A stretch of DNA of 64,000 nucleotides from Streptomyces sp. TRM68416 (GCF_014596915.1 NZ_JACVWU010000013.1:62001-126000); one strand, 5' to 3'. Shown: positions 50,336 to 58,463, counted from the first letter of the stretch. Notes: generated by a model from the sequence alone, not told the origin. Numbers and translations are program-made.

Positions 50336-50809
50336 CTACCAGACTCCGCTGCGGAGGTACGGGTTGGGGGTGTTGAGGTTGCTGTCGTAGCTGGCCCTGA
50401 ACACATAGTTCGGATCAGCCCGGGTCAGCCACCCGGACGTGTGCGTGTAGCCGGTGCCGTCCGAGAGGTAGGTGGCGTCGGCGAAGGTCCACCTGTTGCC
50501 GCCGTCCGAGCTGATCTCCAGCCAGACCCAGCCACGCGGGTCCCAGCCGGAGCCTTGGATCCGCCCCCAGCCGTACTGGAACCCGTTGTAGTAGCCCGAC
50601 CGGATCTCGATGGTTATGGTTCCGCGCGTCCTCGGGACGCGGGTCACGCGGTTGGTGGTGGACTCGAACACCTGGTCGGCATTGATCGTTTCCGGTGCCG
50701 CGTGCGCGGGAGTGGCGAACGCCCCGACGCCCAACGCGCCCAGCGTTCCCGCCACCGCCGCAGATCCGGCCGACCTCAGCAGCATCCTTCGGTCCATGGA
50801 GTGACTCAT
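50336..50809 (-). CDS. Secreted protein of unknown function
   Basis: Precursor of 157 residues. MSHSMDRRMLLRSAGSAAVA begins a twin-arginine-like signal, with cleavage after AHA. The mature part is rich in Tyr, Trp and Gly (RSGYYNGFQYGWGRIQGSGW, then DPRGWVWLEISSDGGNRWTF), suggesting a small beta-rich extracellular domain. I do not recognise the family. The ATG at 50809 has GAGGGG six bases upstream. Confidence 0.7.
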   Translation of the reverse strand: MSHSMDRRMLLRSAGSAAVAGTLGALGVGAFATPAHAAPETINADQVFESTTNRVTRVPRTRGTITIEIRSGYYNGFQYGWGRIQGSGWDPRGWVWLEISSDGGNRWTFADATYLSDGTGYTHTSGWLTRADPNYVFRASYDSNLNTPNPYLRSGVW

Positions 50810-50926
50810 AGATCCCCTCGTCTCAGGAGTGAAGGTGTGGGTGTGCGGTGCGTGACGTCGGCCGTCCCCGGCCGGGGACGGCCGACGCTCAGGTCCTGCC
50901 GCGCGCCGAGGCAACCCCCGTGTGCC

Positions 50927-52201
50927 TCAACGGTTCTCGGGCAGGTCCGACTCGGCCGGGAGCGCGGACGCCGTGGCCCGCGCCGACGACGAGGCCTTCG
51001 CGGTGGGCTTCTTGCCGCAGAACGCGGCTTCGAGGGTGCCGCCGAGCGCGGTGTTGGCCGAGCCCTTGTTGGAGGTGTTGGCCATCGCGGAGAGGCTGCG
51101 GCGGCCGTCACGGGTCGCGAAGGCGTAGGTGTAGTAGCCCTGGACGGTGCCGGTGTGGCCGTAGATCTGCGTACCGCAGGACAGGTCGTAGCGGCGCAGG
51201 CCGAGGCCGTAGAAGCGGGTGTCGGTGGCGTCGGTCGGCGTGACGGTGGTCATCGCCTCCATCATGGTCGGCGACAGCAGCCTGCCCCGCATCAGCGCGG
51301 TCGTGAAGGTGTTCAGGTCCGCCGGGCTGGAGATGACCGCGCCGGCCGACTGGGCCCAGGAGACGGTCTGTTCCGTGGAGTCCACGAGCGGGCGGCCGAC
51401 CTCGTCGTCGTGCAGGTAGCCGCGGACGTGCAGTCCGGCGATGCGGGCGTCGGGGTGCACGTACGAGGTGCTGCGCAGCCCCAGCGGGCCGATGATGCGG
51501 CGCTGGTACGCCTCTGCCACCGGCTTCCCGGAGATCTTCTCGATGAGCATGCCGACGACCACGAAGTTGGTGTTGGAGTACTTGTACGAGACGCCGGGCT
51601 CGGTGGTGCGGGGCTCGCTCAGCGAGAGGTCCAGCAGTTCCTGGTAGCTGAAGACACGATGGCGTACGGCCTCGAAGCCGGGCACCGTGTGCTCGAACAT
51701 CGCGTTGGTGTAGTCAGCGAGACCGCTGCGGTGGGTCAGGAGGTGCCGGACCGTGATCCGGTCATCGGGCAGCAGCCCGGGAAGGTACCGGTTCACCGGC
51801 GCGTCGAGCTGCAGTTTCCCTTCCTGCACCAACTGCAGCAGGACCACGCTGGAGAAGGTCTTGCTGACGCTTCCGATCCGGAAGCGGGCGCGGACGTCCA
51901 TGGCGGCGCCCGACTCCCGGTCGCGTACTCCCAGGGCCCGGGTCTGGACCCTCTTGGAGTCGGTGAACCGGGCCATCGCTCCGGGTGCGCCCTCGGCCAT
52001 GGCGGCCTTCAGCGCGGCCGCGACGCCCTCCATGTCGGGGGCGGGTGCGGGAGCGGGCTTGGTGGTGCGCGTGGCGTCGGGAGCGGCAGGCGCGGCCTGC
52101 GCGGTGGTGGCGGGCACGATGCCGGCGGCGAGCGCGGCGATCAGGGTGGCGCCGGCGGCCAGCCGGCGGTGGTTCGACGTCATGTGAGGTCCGAAGGACA
52201 T
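50927..52201 (-). CDS. Secreted serine hydrolase (class C beta-lactamase / DD-peptidase fold)
   Basis: Precursor of about 424 residues with signal peptide (HRRLAAGATLIAALAAGIVP). The SxxK motif is in FRIGSVSKTFSSVVLLQLVQ, the YxN motif is YKYSNTNF, and the KTG-type motif is YGHTGTVQGYYTYAFA. It belongs to the D-alanyl-D-alanine carboxypeptidase/esterase family of serine hydrolases. It acts outside the cell on peptides, beta-lactams or esters. ATG at 52201 is chosen (GGGG six bases upstream); ATG at 52183 is an alternative. It is divergent from an HTH regulator whose control region has clear repeats. Confidence 0.88.
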   Translation of the reverse strand: MSFGPHMTSNHRRLAAGATLIAALAAGIVPATTAQAAPAAPDATRTTKPAPAPAPDMEGVAAALKAAMAEGAPGAMARFTDSKRVQTRALGVRDRESGAAMDVRARFRIGSVSKTFSSVVLLQLVQEGKLQLDAPVNRYLPGLLPDDRITVRHLLTHRSGLADYTNAMFEHTVPGFEAVRHRVFSYQELLDLSLSEPRTTEPGVSYKYSNTNFVVVGMLIEKISGKPVAEAYQRRIIGPLGLRSTSYVHPDARIAGLHVRGYLHDDEVGRPLVDSTEQTVSWAQSAGAVISSPADLNTFTTALMRGRLLSPTMMEAMTTVTPTDATDTRFYGLGLRRYDLSCGTQIYGHTGTVQGYYTYAFATRDGRRSLSAMANTSNKGSANTALGGTLEAAFCGKKPTAKASSSARATASALPAESDLPENR

Positions 52202-52319
52202 GCAGCGCCCCGTTTCTCTTTCCTGTTCTGCGCGGGGCACAGCGATGTGCGCGGTTGGTCGTCCGCCACCGTCCCCCGTGGTCGGGCACAGTCTCCTGCA
52301 AGGCGGCGGCACGGCCCAG

Positions 52320-52341
52320 CATTTCGAGCGGCTTCAAAATG
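52320..52341. promoter_or_regulatory. Inverted repeat CATTTCGAGC / CTTCAAAATG in the divergent control region
   Basis: The two arms (52320-52329 and 52332-52341) match at most positions once one is reverse-complemented. It is a candidate operator between the serine hydrolase and the regulator gene. Confidence 0.4.
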
Positions 52342-52360
52342 TGTTCCGGTCGACTTCTTC

Positions 52361-52413
52361 GCTCGGGCCCGCTCGGTCATTGCTCGGGCCGGGGCGAAAC
52401 CGCTGCTCGGGCC
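52361..52413. promoter_or_regulatory. Three direct GCTCGGGCC repeats spaced 21-22 bp
   Basis: GCTCGGGCC occurs at 52361, 52382 and 52404, close to two helical turns apart. They lie 47-99 bases upstream of the regulator gene and are possible sites for it. Confidence 0.4.
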
Positions 52414-52459
52414 CGTGCGTCCCAAGGGGTGGTGGTGGCAAGACGGCAGGGGAGTGTTC

Positions 52460-53452
52460 ATGGCCCGGTTCTCCGAGTTGTGTCTGGGGCCGCTGGAATC
52501 GGTACCGGTGTCGGTCGTGGCGCAGCCGGGCGTCACGCTGATGTCGCTCGTCGCGGATGCGCTGGGCGGCCGCTCCCAGGGGGTGCACCCGGCGTGGCGC
52601 CGCGCGCTGTCCTCGGCGGTGCCCGACGGGGCGGAGACGGTGCTGCGGCCGCTGTTCACCCCGGAGTACTCGATGGTCCCCGACTGCCTCACGCCCACGG
52701 CCCCGCTGTGGGAGACCGATCTCTCCGTCCAGCTCGACCGTCTGGCGGAGGTCGCGCCCCATGTGCTGCTGCGGGAGCTGGAGACGGACTTCGGCGGGAC
52801 GGTCCCCCGGCAGTGGCAGTCGGTGATCGACCGGCCGAAGGCCTTCATCCACGCGTACGCGGCCATTCTCCGCGCCGTGTGGGAGGCGTTCGGACCGGTC
52901 TGGGCGAGGGCCGGTTCCCTGCTGGCCCGGGAGACCGAGCGGGTGGGCGTGGCGGTGGTCAGCAACGCCCTGCCGCTCGTGCTGGCCGGACTGGGGCCCA
53001 AGATCCGCTTCGCCGGGCAGACGCTGTACGTGCCGGATCCGCACCCGGAGACGTTCGAGCGGGGTGCCCGGCGCGTGGTGCTGGTGCCCATCGTGTCCGG
53101 CAACGGTGCCTCGGTCTTCAGTTTCGACCGTTCCGACGCCGTGTGGTTCGGCTATCCCGTGCCGGGCCTGAACACGCTGTGGACCACCGAGAGGGCCGAG
53201 GAGGCCGCCACCGAACGGGACCCGCTCAAGCTGGTGGTGGGCACCCTGCGGGCGGGCATCCTGCGCGAGCTGGCCCGCCCGTGCACCATGGGCTCCCTGG
53301 CCGCCACGCTCAACTGCACGCCGGCGACCGTGACGTACCACTGCGGCCAGTTGGAGGCCGCCGGTCTCCTCACCCGGGAGCGCCGAGGACAGCACGTAGT
53401 GGCCCGGCGCACGGAGACGGGTGCGGCACTGGTCAGCCTGCTGACGCGGTGA
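52460..53452 (+). CDS. ArsR-type winged-helix regulator with large N-terminal domain
   Basis: Protein of 330 residues. The C-terminal module, RELARPCTMGSLAATLNCTP followed by ATVTYHCGQLEAAGLLTRER, is an ArsR-like winged helix (helix-turn-helix in LNCTPATVTYHCGQLEAAGL). The N-terminal 240 residues (ARFSELCLGPLESVPVSVVA, GVHPAWRRALSSAVPDGAET) resemble DUF5937-type domains of actinobacterial regulators. It probably controls itself and perhaps the divergent hydrolase. The ATG at 52460 has GGGGAG 5-6 bases upstream; a GTG at 52454 is in frame. Confidence 0.85.
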   Translation: MARFSELCLGPLESVPVSVVAQPGVTLMSLVADALGGRSQGVHPAWRRALSSAVPDGAETVLRPLFTPEYSMVPDCLTPTAPLWETDLSVQLDRLAEVAPHVLLRELETDFGGTVPRQWQSVIDRPKAFIHAYAAILRAVWEAFGPVWARAGSLLARETERVGVAVVSNALPLVLAGLGPKIRFAGQTLYVPDPHPETFERGARRVVLVPIVSGNGASVFSFDRSDAVWFGYPVPGLNTLWTTERAEEAATERDPLKLVVGTLRAGILRELARPCTMGSLAATLNCTPATVTYHCGQLEAAGLLTRERRGQHVVARRTETGAALVSLLTR

Positions 53453-53625
53453 GGCCGCGGGTCGGAGCGCCCCGGTCCGCTCCCCCGCGCCACGGCCGCC
53501 TCGTGCGTCTCAGGAGGGGCACAGCCTGGTGACGGGGGTTTTGTCCGGGCGGGTCCGGCCTGCATGATGGCGGACCGGCGCTGCATGACGGCGTCCACAC
53601 CCCTGCCGCCGATTCGGAGATCCCC

Positions 53626-54402
53626 GTGCCCAGCAAGAAGGCCCTCGTCCGCCGCCCCAGCCCGCGCCTCGCCGAAGGCCTGGTGACGCACATCGAGCGG
53701 GAGAAGGTCGATGCCGACCTCGCGCTGGAGCAGTGGGAGGCGTACGTCGAGGCGTTGCGCACGCACGGCTGGGAGACGATCGAGGTGGACCCGGCCGACG
53801 ACTGCCCGGACTCGGTGTTCGTCGAGGACACGGTCGTCATGTACAAGAACGTCGCCCTGATCACGCGCCCCGGCGCCGAGGCCCGGCGCGCCGAGACGAT
53901 CGGCGTGGAGGAGGCCGTCGCGGCGCTCGGCTGCTCGGTGAACTGGATCTGGGAGCCCGGCACGCTGGACGGCGGCGATGTGCTGAAGGTCGGCGACACG
54001 ATCTACGTCGGCCGGGGCGGGCGTACCAACGCGGCCGGTGTCCAGCAGGTCCGCGCCGCGTTCGAGCCGCTCGGCGCGCGCGTCGTCGCCGTTCCGGTGA
54101 GCAAGGTGCTGCACCTGAAGTCCGCGGTCACGGCGCTGCCCGACGGTACGGTGATCGGCCACATCCCGAAGGTCGACCGGCCCTCGCTCTTCCCGCGCTT
54201 CCTGAGCGTGCCCGAGGAGGCCGGCGGCCATGTGGTGCTCCTCGGCGGCCACAAGCTGCTGATCGCGGCGAGCGCGCCGAAGACCGCCGAACTGCTCGCC
54301 GACCTCGGTCACGATCCGGTCGTGGTGGACATCAGCGAGTTCGAGAAGCTGGAGGGATGTGTGACATGCCTCTCGGTGCGCCTGCGGGAGCTGTACGCCT
54401 GA
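53626..54402 (+). CDS. Dimethylarginine dimethylaminohydrolase (DDAH)
   Basis: Amidinotransferase-fold hydrolase of 258 residues. FVEDTVVMYKNVALITRPGA carries the acidic residues, the His is in PVSKVLHLKSAVTALPDGTV, and the nucleophile C248 is in EGCVTCLSVRLRELYA. It hydrolyses dimethylarginine to citrulline and dimethylamine. The GTG at 53626 has GGAG six bases upstream. It is a lone gene with a strong terminator after it. Confidence 0.92.
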   Translation: MPSKKALVRRPSPRLAEGLVTHIEREKVDADLALEQWEAYVEALRTHGWETIEVDPADDCPDSVFVEDTVVMYKNVALITRPGAEARRAETIGVEEAVAALGCSVNWIWEPGTLDGGDVLKVGDTIYVGRGGRTNAAGVQQVRAAFEPLGARVVAVPVSKVLHLKSAVTALPDGTVIGHIPKVDRPSLFPRFLSVPEEAGGHVVLLGGHKLLIAASAPKTAELLADLGHDPVVVDISEFEKLEGCVTCLSVRLRELYA

Positions 54403-54422
54403 CCGGGTGATCCCCTCACTCC

Positions 54423-54455
54423 AACGGCCCCGGGACCTGCGGTTCCGGGGCCGTT
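54423..54455 (+). terminator. Strong terminator after dimethylargininase
   Basis: A 15-bp stem AACGGCCCCGGGACC / GGTTCCGGGGCCGTT (54423-54437/54441-54455), with one G:T pair and a TGC loop, 20 bases after the stop. Confidence 0.85.
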
Positions 54456-54515
54456 CGGCATGCCCCGAAACCTGACACGACGGTACCTGATCAGCAATCT
54501 TTACATGATTCTTAA

Positions 54516-54561
54516 CCTACGGCTTCGTAACCTACGGATTCGTAGCCTACGATCCCGTAGG
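54516..54561. promoter_or_regulatory. Three tandem 15-bp palindromic operators before the desaturase
   Basis: Units CCTACGGCTTCGTAA (54516-54530), CCTACGGATTCGTAG (54531-54545) and CCTACGATCCCGTAGG (54546-54561) repeat at an exact 15-bp period. Each has the inverted repeat CTACG-N4-CGTA(G). The array ends 56 bases before the desaturase start and sits downstream of an AT-rich stretch that is likely the promoter. Confidence 0.75.
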
Positions 54562-54617
54562 TTCGCCTTGCGCAAACCGGTCCCCTCCGCTCGTGTTACG
54601 TCCCCCCTGGAGTTCCC

Positions 54618-55595
54618 GTGACGATCACTTCTCCGCACCTCGGCAGCCCGTCCGCCGCCTGGACCGACGCCCGGCTGCTCTACGCCCTGGAGGAAGTGGT
54701 CGAGAAGGAACTCAACCGGCACCTGAAGATCGCCAAGGACTGGATGCCGCACGAGTACGTGCCGTGGAGCGACGGCCGCAACTTCCCCGGCCAGTTCGAG
54801 GACGGCGAGGCCTGGGAGAAGGAGCAGTCCAAGGTCACCGAGATCGGCCGGATCGCCCTCGTGGTGAACCTCCTCACCGAGGACAACCTGCCCAGCTACC
54901 ACCACGAGATCGCCTCCCTCTTCGGCCGCGACGGTGCCTGGGGCACCTGGGTGCACCGCTGGACCGCCGAGGAGGGCCGGCACGGCATCGTGATGCGCGA
55001 CTACCTGCTCACCTCGCGCGCGGTGGATCCGGACAAGCTGGAAGCCTTCCGCATGTCCCACATGAGCGAGGGCTTCGAGTCGGACAACCGCCACTCGATG
55101 CTGCACTCGGTCGCCTACGTGGCCTTCCAGGAGCTCGCGACCCGTATCTCGCACCGCAACACCGGCCACCAGAGCGGCGACCCGGTCTGCGACCGCATGC
55201 TGTCGCGGATCGCGACCGACGAGAACCTGCACATGGTCTTCTACCGGAACCTGCTGAAGGCCGCCTTCGAGCTGGCGCCCGACCTGACCATGCAGGCGGT
55301 GCGCGACGTGGTGGTGAACTTCCGCATGCCCGGCCACGGCATCCCCGGCTTCGAGCGTGCCGCCGCCCAGATGGCGATCGGCGAGGTCTACAACCTGCGG
55401 ATCCACCACGACGACGTGCTCCAGCCCGTGCTGCGCTTCCTGAAGGTCATGGAGATCGACGGGCTCGGCCCCGAGGGGCGGCAGGCACAGGAGGAACTCG
55501 GGCTGTTCATGGGCGGGCTGGACGCCGAGGCGCTGAAGTTCGACGAGAAGCTGGCGGCGCGCAAGGCACGGATGGCCTCGCGGGCCGCGGGCTGA
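54618..55595 (+). CDS. Acyl-ACP desaturase (soluble diiron type)
   Basis: Ferritin-like desaturase of 325 residues. Diiron ligands are in LTEDNLPSYHHEIASLFGRD, WTAEEGRHGIVMRDYLLTSR (EExxH) and ATDENLHMVFYRNLLKAAFE (DExxH). It resembles actinobacterial DesA1/DesA2 stearoyl-ACP-type desaturases and introduces a double bond into acyl-ACP. The GTG at 54618 has CTGGAG five bases upstream. It lies alone behind the three-operator array, so its expression is probably tuned to fatty-acid or CoA status. A redox partner is not beside it. Confidence 0.93.
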   Translation: MTITSPHLGSPSAAWTDARLLYALEEVVEKELNRHLKIAKDWMPHEYVPWSDGRNFPGQFEDGEAWEKEQSKVTEIGRIALVVNLLTEDNLPSYHHEIASLFGRDGAWGTWVHRWTAEEGRHGIVMRDYLLTSRAVDPDKLEAFRMSHMSEGFESDNRHSMLHSVAYVAFQELATRISHRNTGHQSGDPVCDRMLSRIATDENLHMVFYRNLLKAAFELAPDLTMQAVRDVVVNFRMPGHGIPGFERAAAQMAIGEVYNLRIHHDDVLQPVLRFLKVMEIDGLGPEGRQAQEELGLFMGGLDAEALKFDEKLAARKARMASRAAG

Positions 55596-55760
55596 CGGTT
55601 CCCTGCGGTTCCTTGGGCGGGGGCTGACCGTTCCCTGCGCTTTCCCCCCCGGCGAGGCTGACCGTCCCCGGGCGGGGGCTGACCGTCCCCGGGCGAGGGC
55701 CGAGCGTTCCCCGCCCTTCCCCGGGCGGGGCTGGCGGCTCCCGGTATTCCCTTGGGCGGG
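55591..55760 (+). repeat. Degenerate tandem CTGACCGTCCCCGGGCG units after the desaturase
   Basis: About five imperfect copies of CTGACCGTTCCC / CTGACCGTCCCCGGGCGGGG follow the desaturase stop. The stop codon lies in the first unit. No gene is visible in the gap. Confidence 0.65.
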
Positions 55761-55788
55761 ATCGCGGGCCTGCGGCATCATGCGGGCC

Positions 55789-56628
55789 ATGCGTGACCAC
55801 AGCAGATCGGAACAGGCGGTCGGATTCCTGCTCGGGCTGGTCGGCGAGGAAGCCGCCGCCCGGGTCCGGGCCCGGACCGGCCTGCCCGGCCCCGAGAGCC
55901 GTGCGGCGGCCGAGCGGCGGCTCACGCGCGCGTGGGCATGGGCACGGCGACTGCCCTCCTCGGTGGTGCTGTGGATCCTGGAAAACGACGATCCGAAGCT
56001 CAACGCCCTGGTGTGGCACCACGCCGACATCGACGCCGGTCTGCGGCGCGCGCTCGCGCGCGGAGTGCCGTTCGGCCCCGGCCGCACCGGGTCCCTCCTC
56101 ACGGCCCGTTTCCGCCCGGGCGAGGAGCCCGAGGTGCCCGAGAGCTACGTCCGCCACGGCCTCGTCGGCGCCCTGCGCGCGGTCACCTCGATGAACGAGG
56201 GCCGCGCTGCCGCGTCGATGGTCGTCACCCGCGCCGACTGGCACACGGTCGCCGAGGCGGACGGCGAACGGCCGCTGCCGGGCTACGCGCGCTGGGCGCT
56301 GTCCGTCCGCCCGGACTGCCCGCCCTCCGTACGCGCCGGCTTCGGCTCGCACGCCAAGTTCACCCACCGGCTGCGCACGGCGGGCGTGCTCGAAAGCCCG
56401 GCCCGGTACGCGACGTCCTACGCCCCCGCCGTCGAGGTCCTGGAGGTGCTGGCGATGGGGCACCTCCTGTTCCCGGCCCGCCTGCCCGAGGCCGAGGACG
56501 CGCTGCGCCCCCTCGTCCACGACCACTTGGGCGACCGCGAGGAGGCCTGGACGGCACTGGCACAGCAGATGGAGACATTCCCCGGCACCGCACCCGAGTT
56601 GCTGATCACAGCGGGTGCCGCCGCCTGA
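55789..56628 (+). CDS. Conserved protein of unknown function
   Basis: A 279-residue soluble helical protein starting MRDHSRSEQAVGFLLGLVGE. It contains RLPSSVVLWILENDDPKLNA, then LVWHHADIDAGLRRALARGV, which recalls the leucine-rich variants found in Streptomyces-specific paralogous proteins. No catalytic motif or signal is visible. Starts at 55780 (ATG) and 55789 (ATG) are equally possible; neither has a ribosome site. It lies alone after the desaturase. Confidence 0.65.
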   Translation: MRDHSRSEQAVGFLLGLVGEEAAARVRARTGLPGPESRAAAERRLTRAWAWARRLPSSVVLWILENDDPKLNALVWHHADIDAGLRRALARGVPFGPGRTGSLLTARFRPGEEPEVPESYVRHGLVGALRAVTSMNEGRAAASMVVTRADWHTVAEADGERPLPGYARWALSVRPDCPPSVRAGFGSHAKFTHRLRTAGVLESPARYATSYAPAVEVLEVLAMGHLLFPARLPEAEDALRPLVHDHLGDREEAWTALAQQMETFPGTAPELLITAGAAA

Positions 56629-56688
56629 CCGGCCATGAAGCGGCGCGGCGGCCGGATGCGAACCGGCCTCCGGCCGAGCTCAGCCCGA

Positions 56689-56824
56689 CGGCAGCTCACC
56701 CCGTGCAAGCAGGGCCTGAGCACGAGCCGGGCCACAGCGCAACGACCCGCACACCGATCCCCAGGAACGACGGCTCACCCCGTGCAAGCAGGGCCTGTGG
56801 CACGGGCCGGGCCGTAGCGCAGCG
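56689..56824 (+). repeat. Two long direct repeats at about 79-bp spacing
   Basis: CTCACCCCGTGCAAGCAGGG, CCTG and GCACG(A/G)GCCGGGCC...AGCGCA(A/G)CG occur at about 56695-56744 and 56774-56824. Only two copies exist, so this is not a CRISPR. The gap 56629-56956 holds no gene. Confidence 0.75.
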
Positions 56825-56956
56825 GCCGGTGCGGCGGGCTCCGGAGCCGGAATGCGGCGAAGTGCCGCTACTCGGGAGCCGTTCGGCCGGTGCGGGGCCG
56901 CTGGACCGGCAGGGCGCGGCCCGCGTACGACACACCGGCGTGCTCCTGCCCGTCGC

Positions 56957-58285
56957 TCACCACTCCGCTTCCCGGTAGTCCTTCAGGAACACTCCGGAGA
57001 CGGGGTCTCCGGCCTCGCCGCGCACGATCGGGTCGTACACCCGCGCCGCCCCGTCCACGATGTCCAGCGGTGTGCGGAATCCGGCCCCGGCCATGCGGGC
57101 CTTCTTCGGGGCCGGGTTCTCGTCGGTGATCCAGCCGGTGTCGACGGCGCACATGTGGACGCCCTGGTCGGCGAGTTCGGCGGCGCTGGTGCGGGTGAGC
57201 ATGTTGAGGGCGGCCTTGGCCATGTTGGTGTGCGGGTGGCCGGCCATCTTGTTGCGGACGGCGAACCGCCCTTCGACCGCGGTCACGTTGACCACGTACC
57301 GGCGCGAGTGCGGCGAGGCGAGCAGCAGCGGCAGCAGCCGGTCGCACAGCAGCGTCGGCGCGAGGGCGTTGACGAGCTGGGTTTCCAGGACCTCGGCCGG
57401 GTCGAGCCCGCCGATCCGCGCCGACCAGGAGTTGTCCGGGGACGGGTCGGGCAGCAGTCCGGCCTCGTCGGCCTCGCGCAGCGCGGCGGGCAGGGCAGCG
57501 GCCCCGCTCTCCAGCATCCGCATCGGCGTGAACCCTGGTGCCTCCCGGGCCCCGGAGGGCAGCGCGTCGTACTCGCCGGCGGCGAGCAGGGCATAGGACT
57601 CGGGCGGCCGCCGTACGGTCTGGGCGGCGTTGTTGACGAGGATGTCCAACGGGTCGCCCTCGGCCCGCAGTTCCTCGCACAGGCCGAGCACCTGGCGCGG
57701 GTCGCGCAGGTCGACGGCGAGGACGGTCAGCCGGTCGAGCCACTGGGCGCTGCCCGGCTCGGCCCGGAAGCGGCGCACGGTGTCGTGCGGGAAGCGGCTG
57801 GTGACGAGCAGTTCGGCGCCGTCGCGGAGCATCATCAGCGCCAGTTGGAAGCCGATCTTCACCCGGCCGCCGGTGAGCAGTGCCCGGCGCCCGCTCAGGT
57901 CGGTGCTCAGGGCTCGGCGGGCGGTGTTGTCGGCGGCGCAGCGCGGGCACAGCCGGTGGTAGAAGGCGTCGACCTGTCGATACGGGGACTTGCAGACATA
58001 GCAACTGCGGGGCTTGCGGAAGGCGCCGCCGCTGCCGGGGACGGCCAGCGGAGCGTCCTCGCGGCGGTCATGGGCGCCGGTCGCCGTCGCGGCCATGGTG
58101 GCGGCGTCGGCCGCCGAGGCCTCGGCGCCGCGCGCCTTGCGCCGCCGCAGCCGCCCGTCCCGGGCGAAGGAGGCGGCGACCTGTTCGGCCCGCAGCCGGA
58201 CCGGGTCGTCGACGGGCAGGTCCCGCAGCCTGCCGACCGTGCGGTGGAAGGCGGCCAGCTCCTCCGCGTCGATGCCGTCGCCCAT
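56957..58285 (-). CDS. Zinc-ribbon SDR fusion lacking the catalytic tyrosine
   Basis: Protein of 442 residues. C95, C98, C113 and C116 (KPRSCYVCKSP and RLCPRCAADN) form a zinc-ribbon pattern. An SDR domain follows from about 131, with LTGGRVKIGFQLALMMLRDG (TGxxxGxG-like) and DILVNNAAQTVRRPPES. In the catalytic region NVTAVEGRFAVRNKMAGHPH continues TNMAKAALNMLTRTSAAELA, so the YxxxK tyrosine position is threonine. It lies 28 bases downstream of a tRNA gene in the same direction. The long N-terminus may bind nucleic acid or protein. The enzymatic role is doubtful. Confidence 0.82.
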   Translation of the reverse strand: MGDGIDAEELAAFHRTVGRLRDLPVDDPVRLRAEQVAASFARDGRLRRRKARGAEASAADAATMAATATGAHDRREDAPLAVPGSGGAFRKPRSCYVCKSPYRQVDAFYHRLCPRCAADNTARRALSTDLSGRRALLTGGRVKIGFQLALMMLRDGAELLVTSRFPHDTVRRFRAEPGSAQWLDRLTVLAVDLRDPRQVLGLCEELRAEGDPLDILVNNAAQTVRRPPESYALLAAGEYDALPSGAREAPGFTPMRMLESGAAALPAALREADEAGLLPDPSPDNSWSARIGGLDPAEVLETQLVNALAPTLLCDRLLPLLLASPHSRRYVVNVTAVEGRFAVRNKMAGHPHTNMAKAALNMLTRTSAAELADQGVHMCAVDTGWITDENPAPKKARMAGAGFRTPLDIVDGAARVYDPIVRGEAGDPVSGVFLKDYREAEW

Positions 58286-58312
58286 CCGTCCCCACCCGTT
58301 CGTACCGTGCCG

Positions 58313-58384
58313 TGGGCCGGGCCGGAATCGAACCGGCTTCTCCTCCATGCCGTAGAGGTGCACCTGCCATTGTGCTACCGGCCC
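58313..58384 (-). tRNA. Atypical tRNA gene with C33, GGC in anticodon position
   Basis: A 72-base cloverleaf: acceptor GGGCCGG/CCGGCCC (perfect 7 bp, discriminator A), D-stem GCAC/GTGC, anticodon stem CCTCT/GGAGG, and T-stem GCCGG/CCGGC around TTCGATT. The anticodon loop is ACGGCAT, so position 33 is C instead of the near-universal U, and 34-36 is GGC. The alanine-identity G3:U70 pair is absent (G3:C70). No CCA is encoded, as is normal in actinobacteria. It lies seven bases from the next tRNA. It may be a pseudogene or a specialised tRNA. Confidence 0.6.
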
Positions 58385-58391
58385 CGCACGG

Positions 58392-58463
58392 CCCGGACGA
58401 CCGGATTCGAACCGGCGTATCCGCCCTGAGAAGGCGGCGAGTCTGCCTCTGCTCCACATCCGG
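58392..58463 (-). tRNA. tRNA with CTC anticodon (glutamate-type, atypical)
   Basis: A 72-base cloverleaf: acceptor CCGGATG/CGTCCGG with one wobble and discriminator G, a short D arm with GG, anticodon stem CCGCC/GGCGG and loop TTCTCAG (U33, anticodon CTC), and T-stem GCCGG/CCGGT around TTCGAAT. The anticodon would read GAG (Glu), but the body differs from the usual Streptomyces glutamate tRNA, which starts with G as I recall. Probable order of transcription is this tRNA, the next tRNA, then the zinc-ribbon SDR. Confidence 0.75.

Noticed and set aside
50441..53452. A 1003-residue open frame ending in the ArsR-type regulator
   Set aside because: The first 670 codons run opposite to the serine hydrolase gene, which has proper catalytic motifs. 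GC-rich DNA keeps this frame open by chance; the regulator starts at 52460.
56689..56824. CRISPR array
   Set aside because: Only two repeats with one irregular spacer, and no cas genes in the window.
58313..58463. Phage attachment site at the tRNA genes
   Set aside because: No integrase, excisionase or repeated tRNA 3' end is visible in the window.
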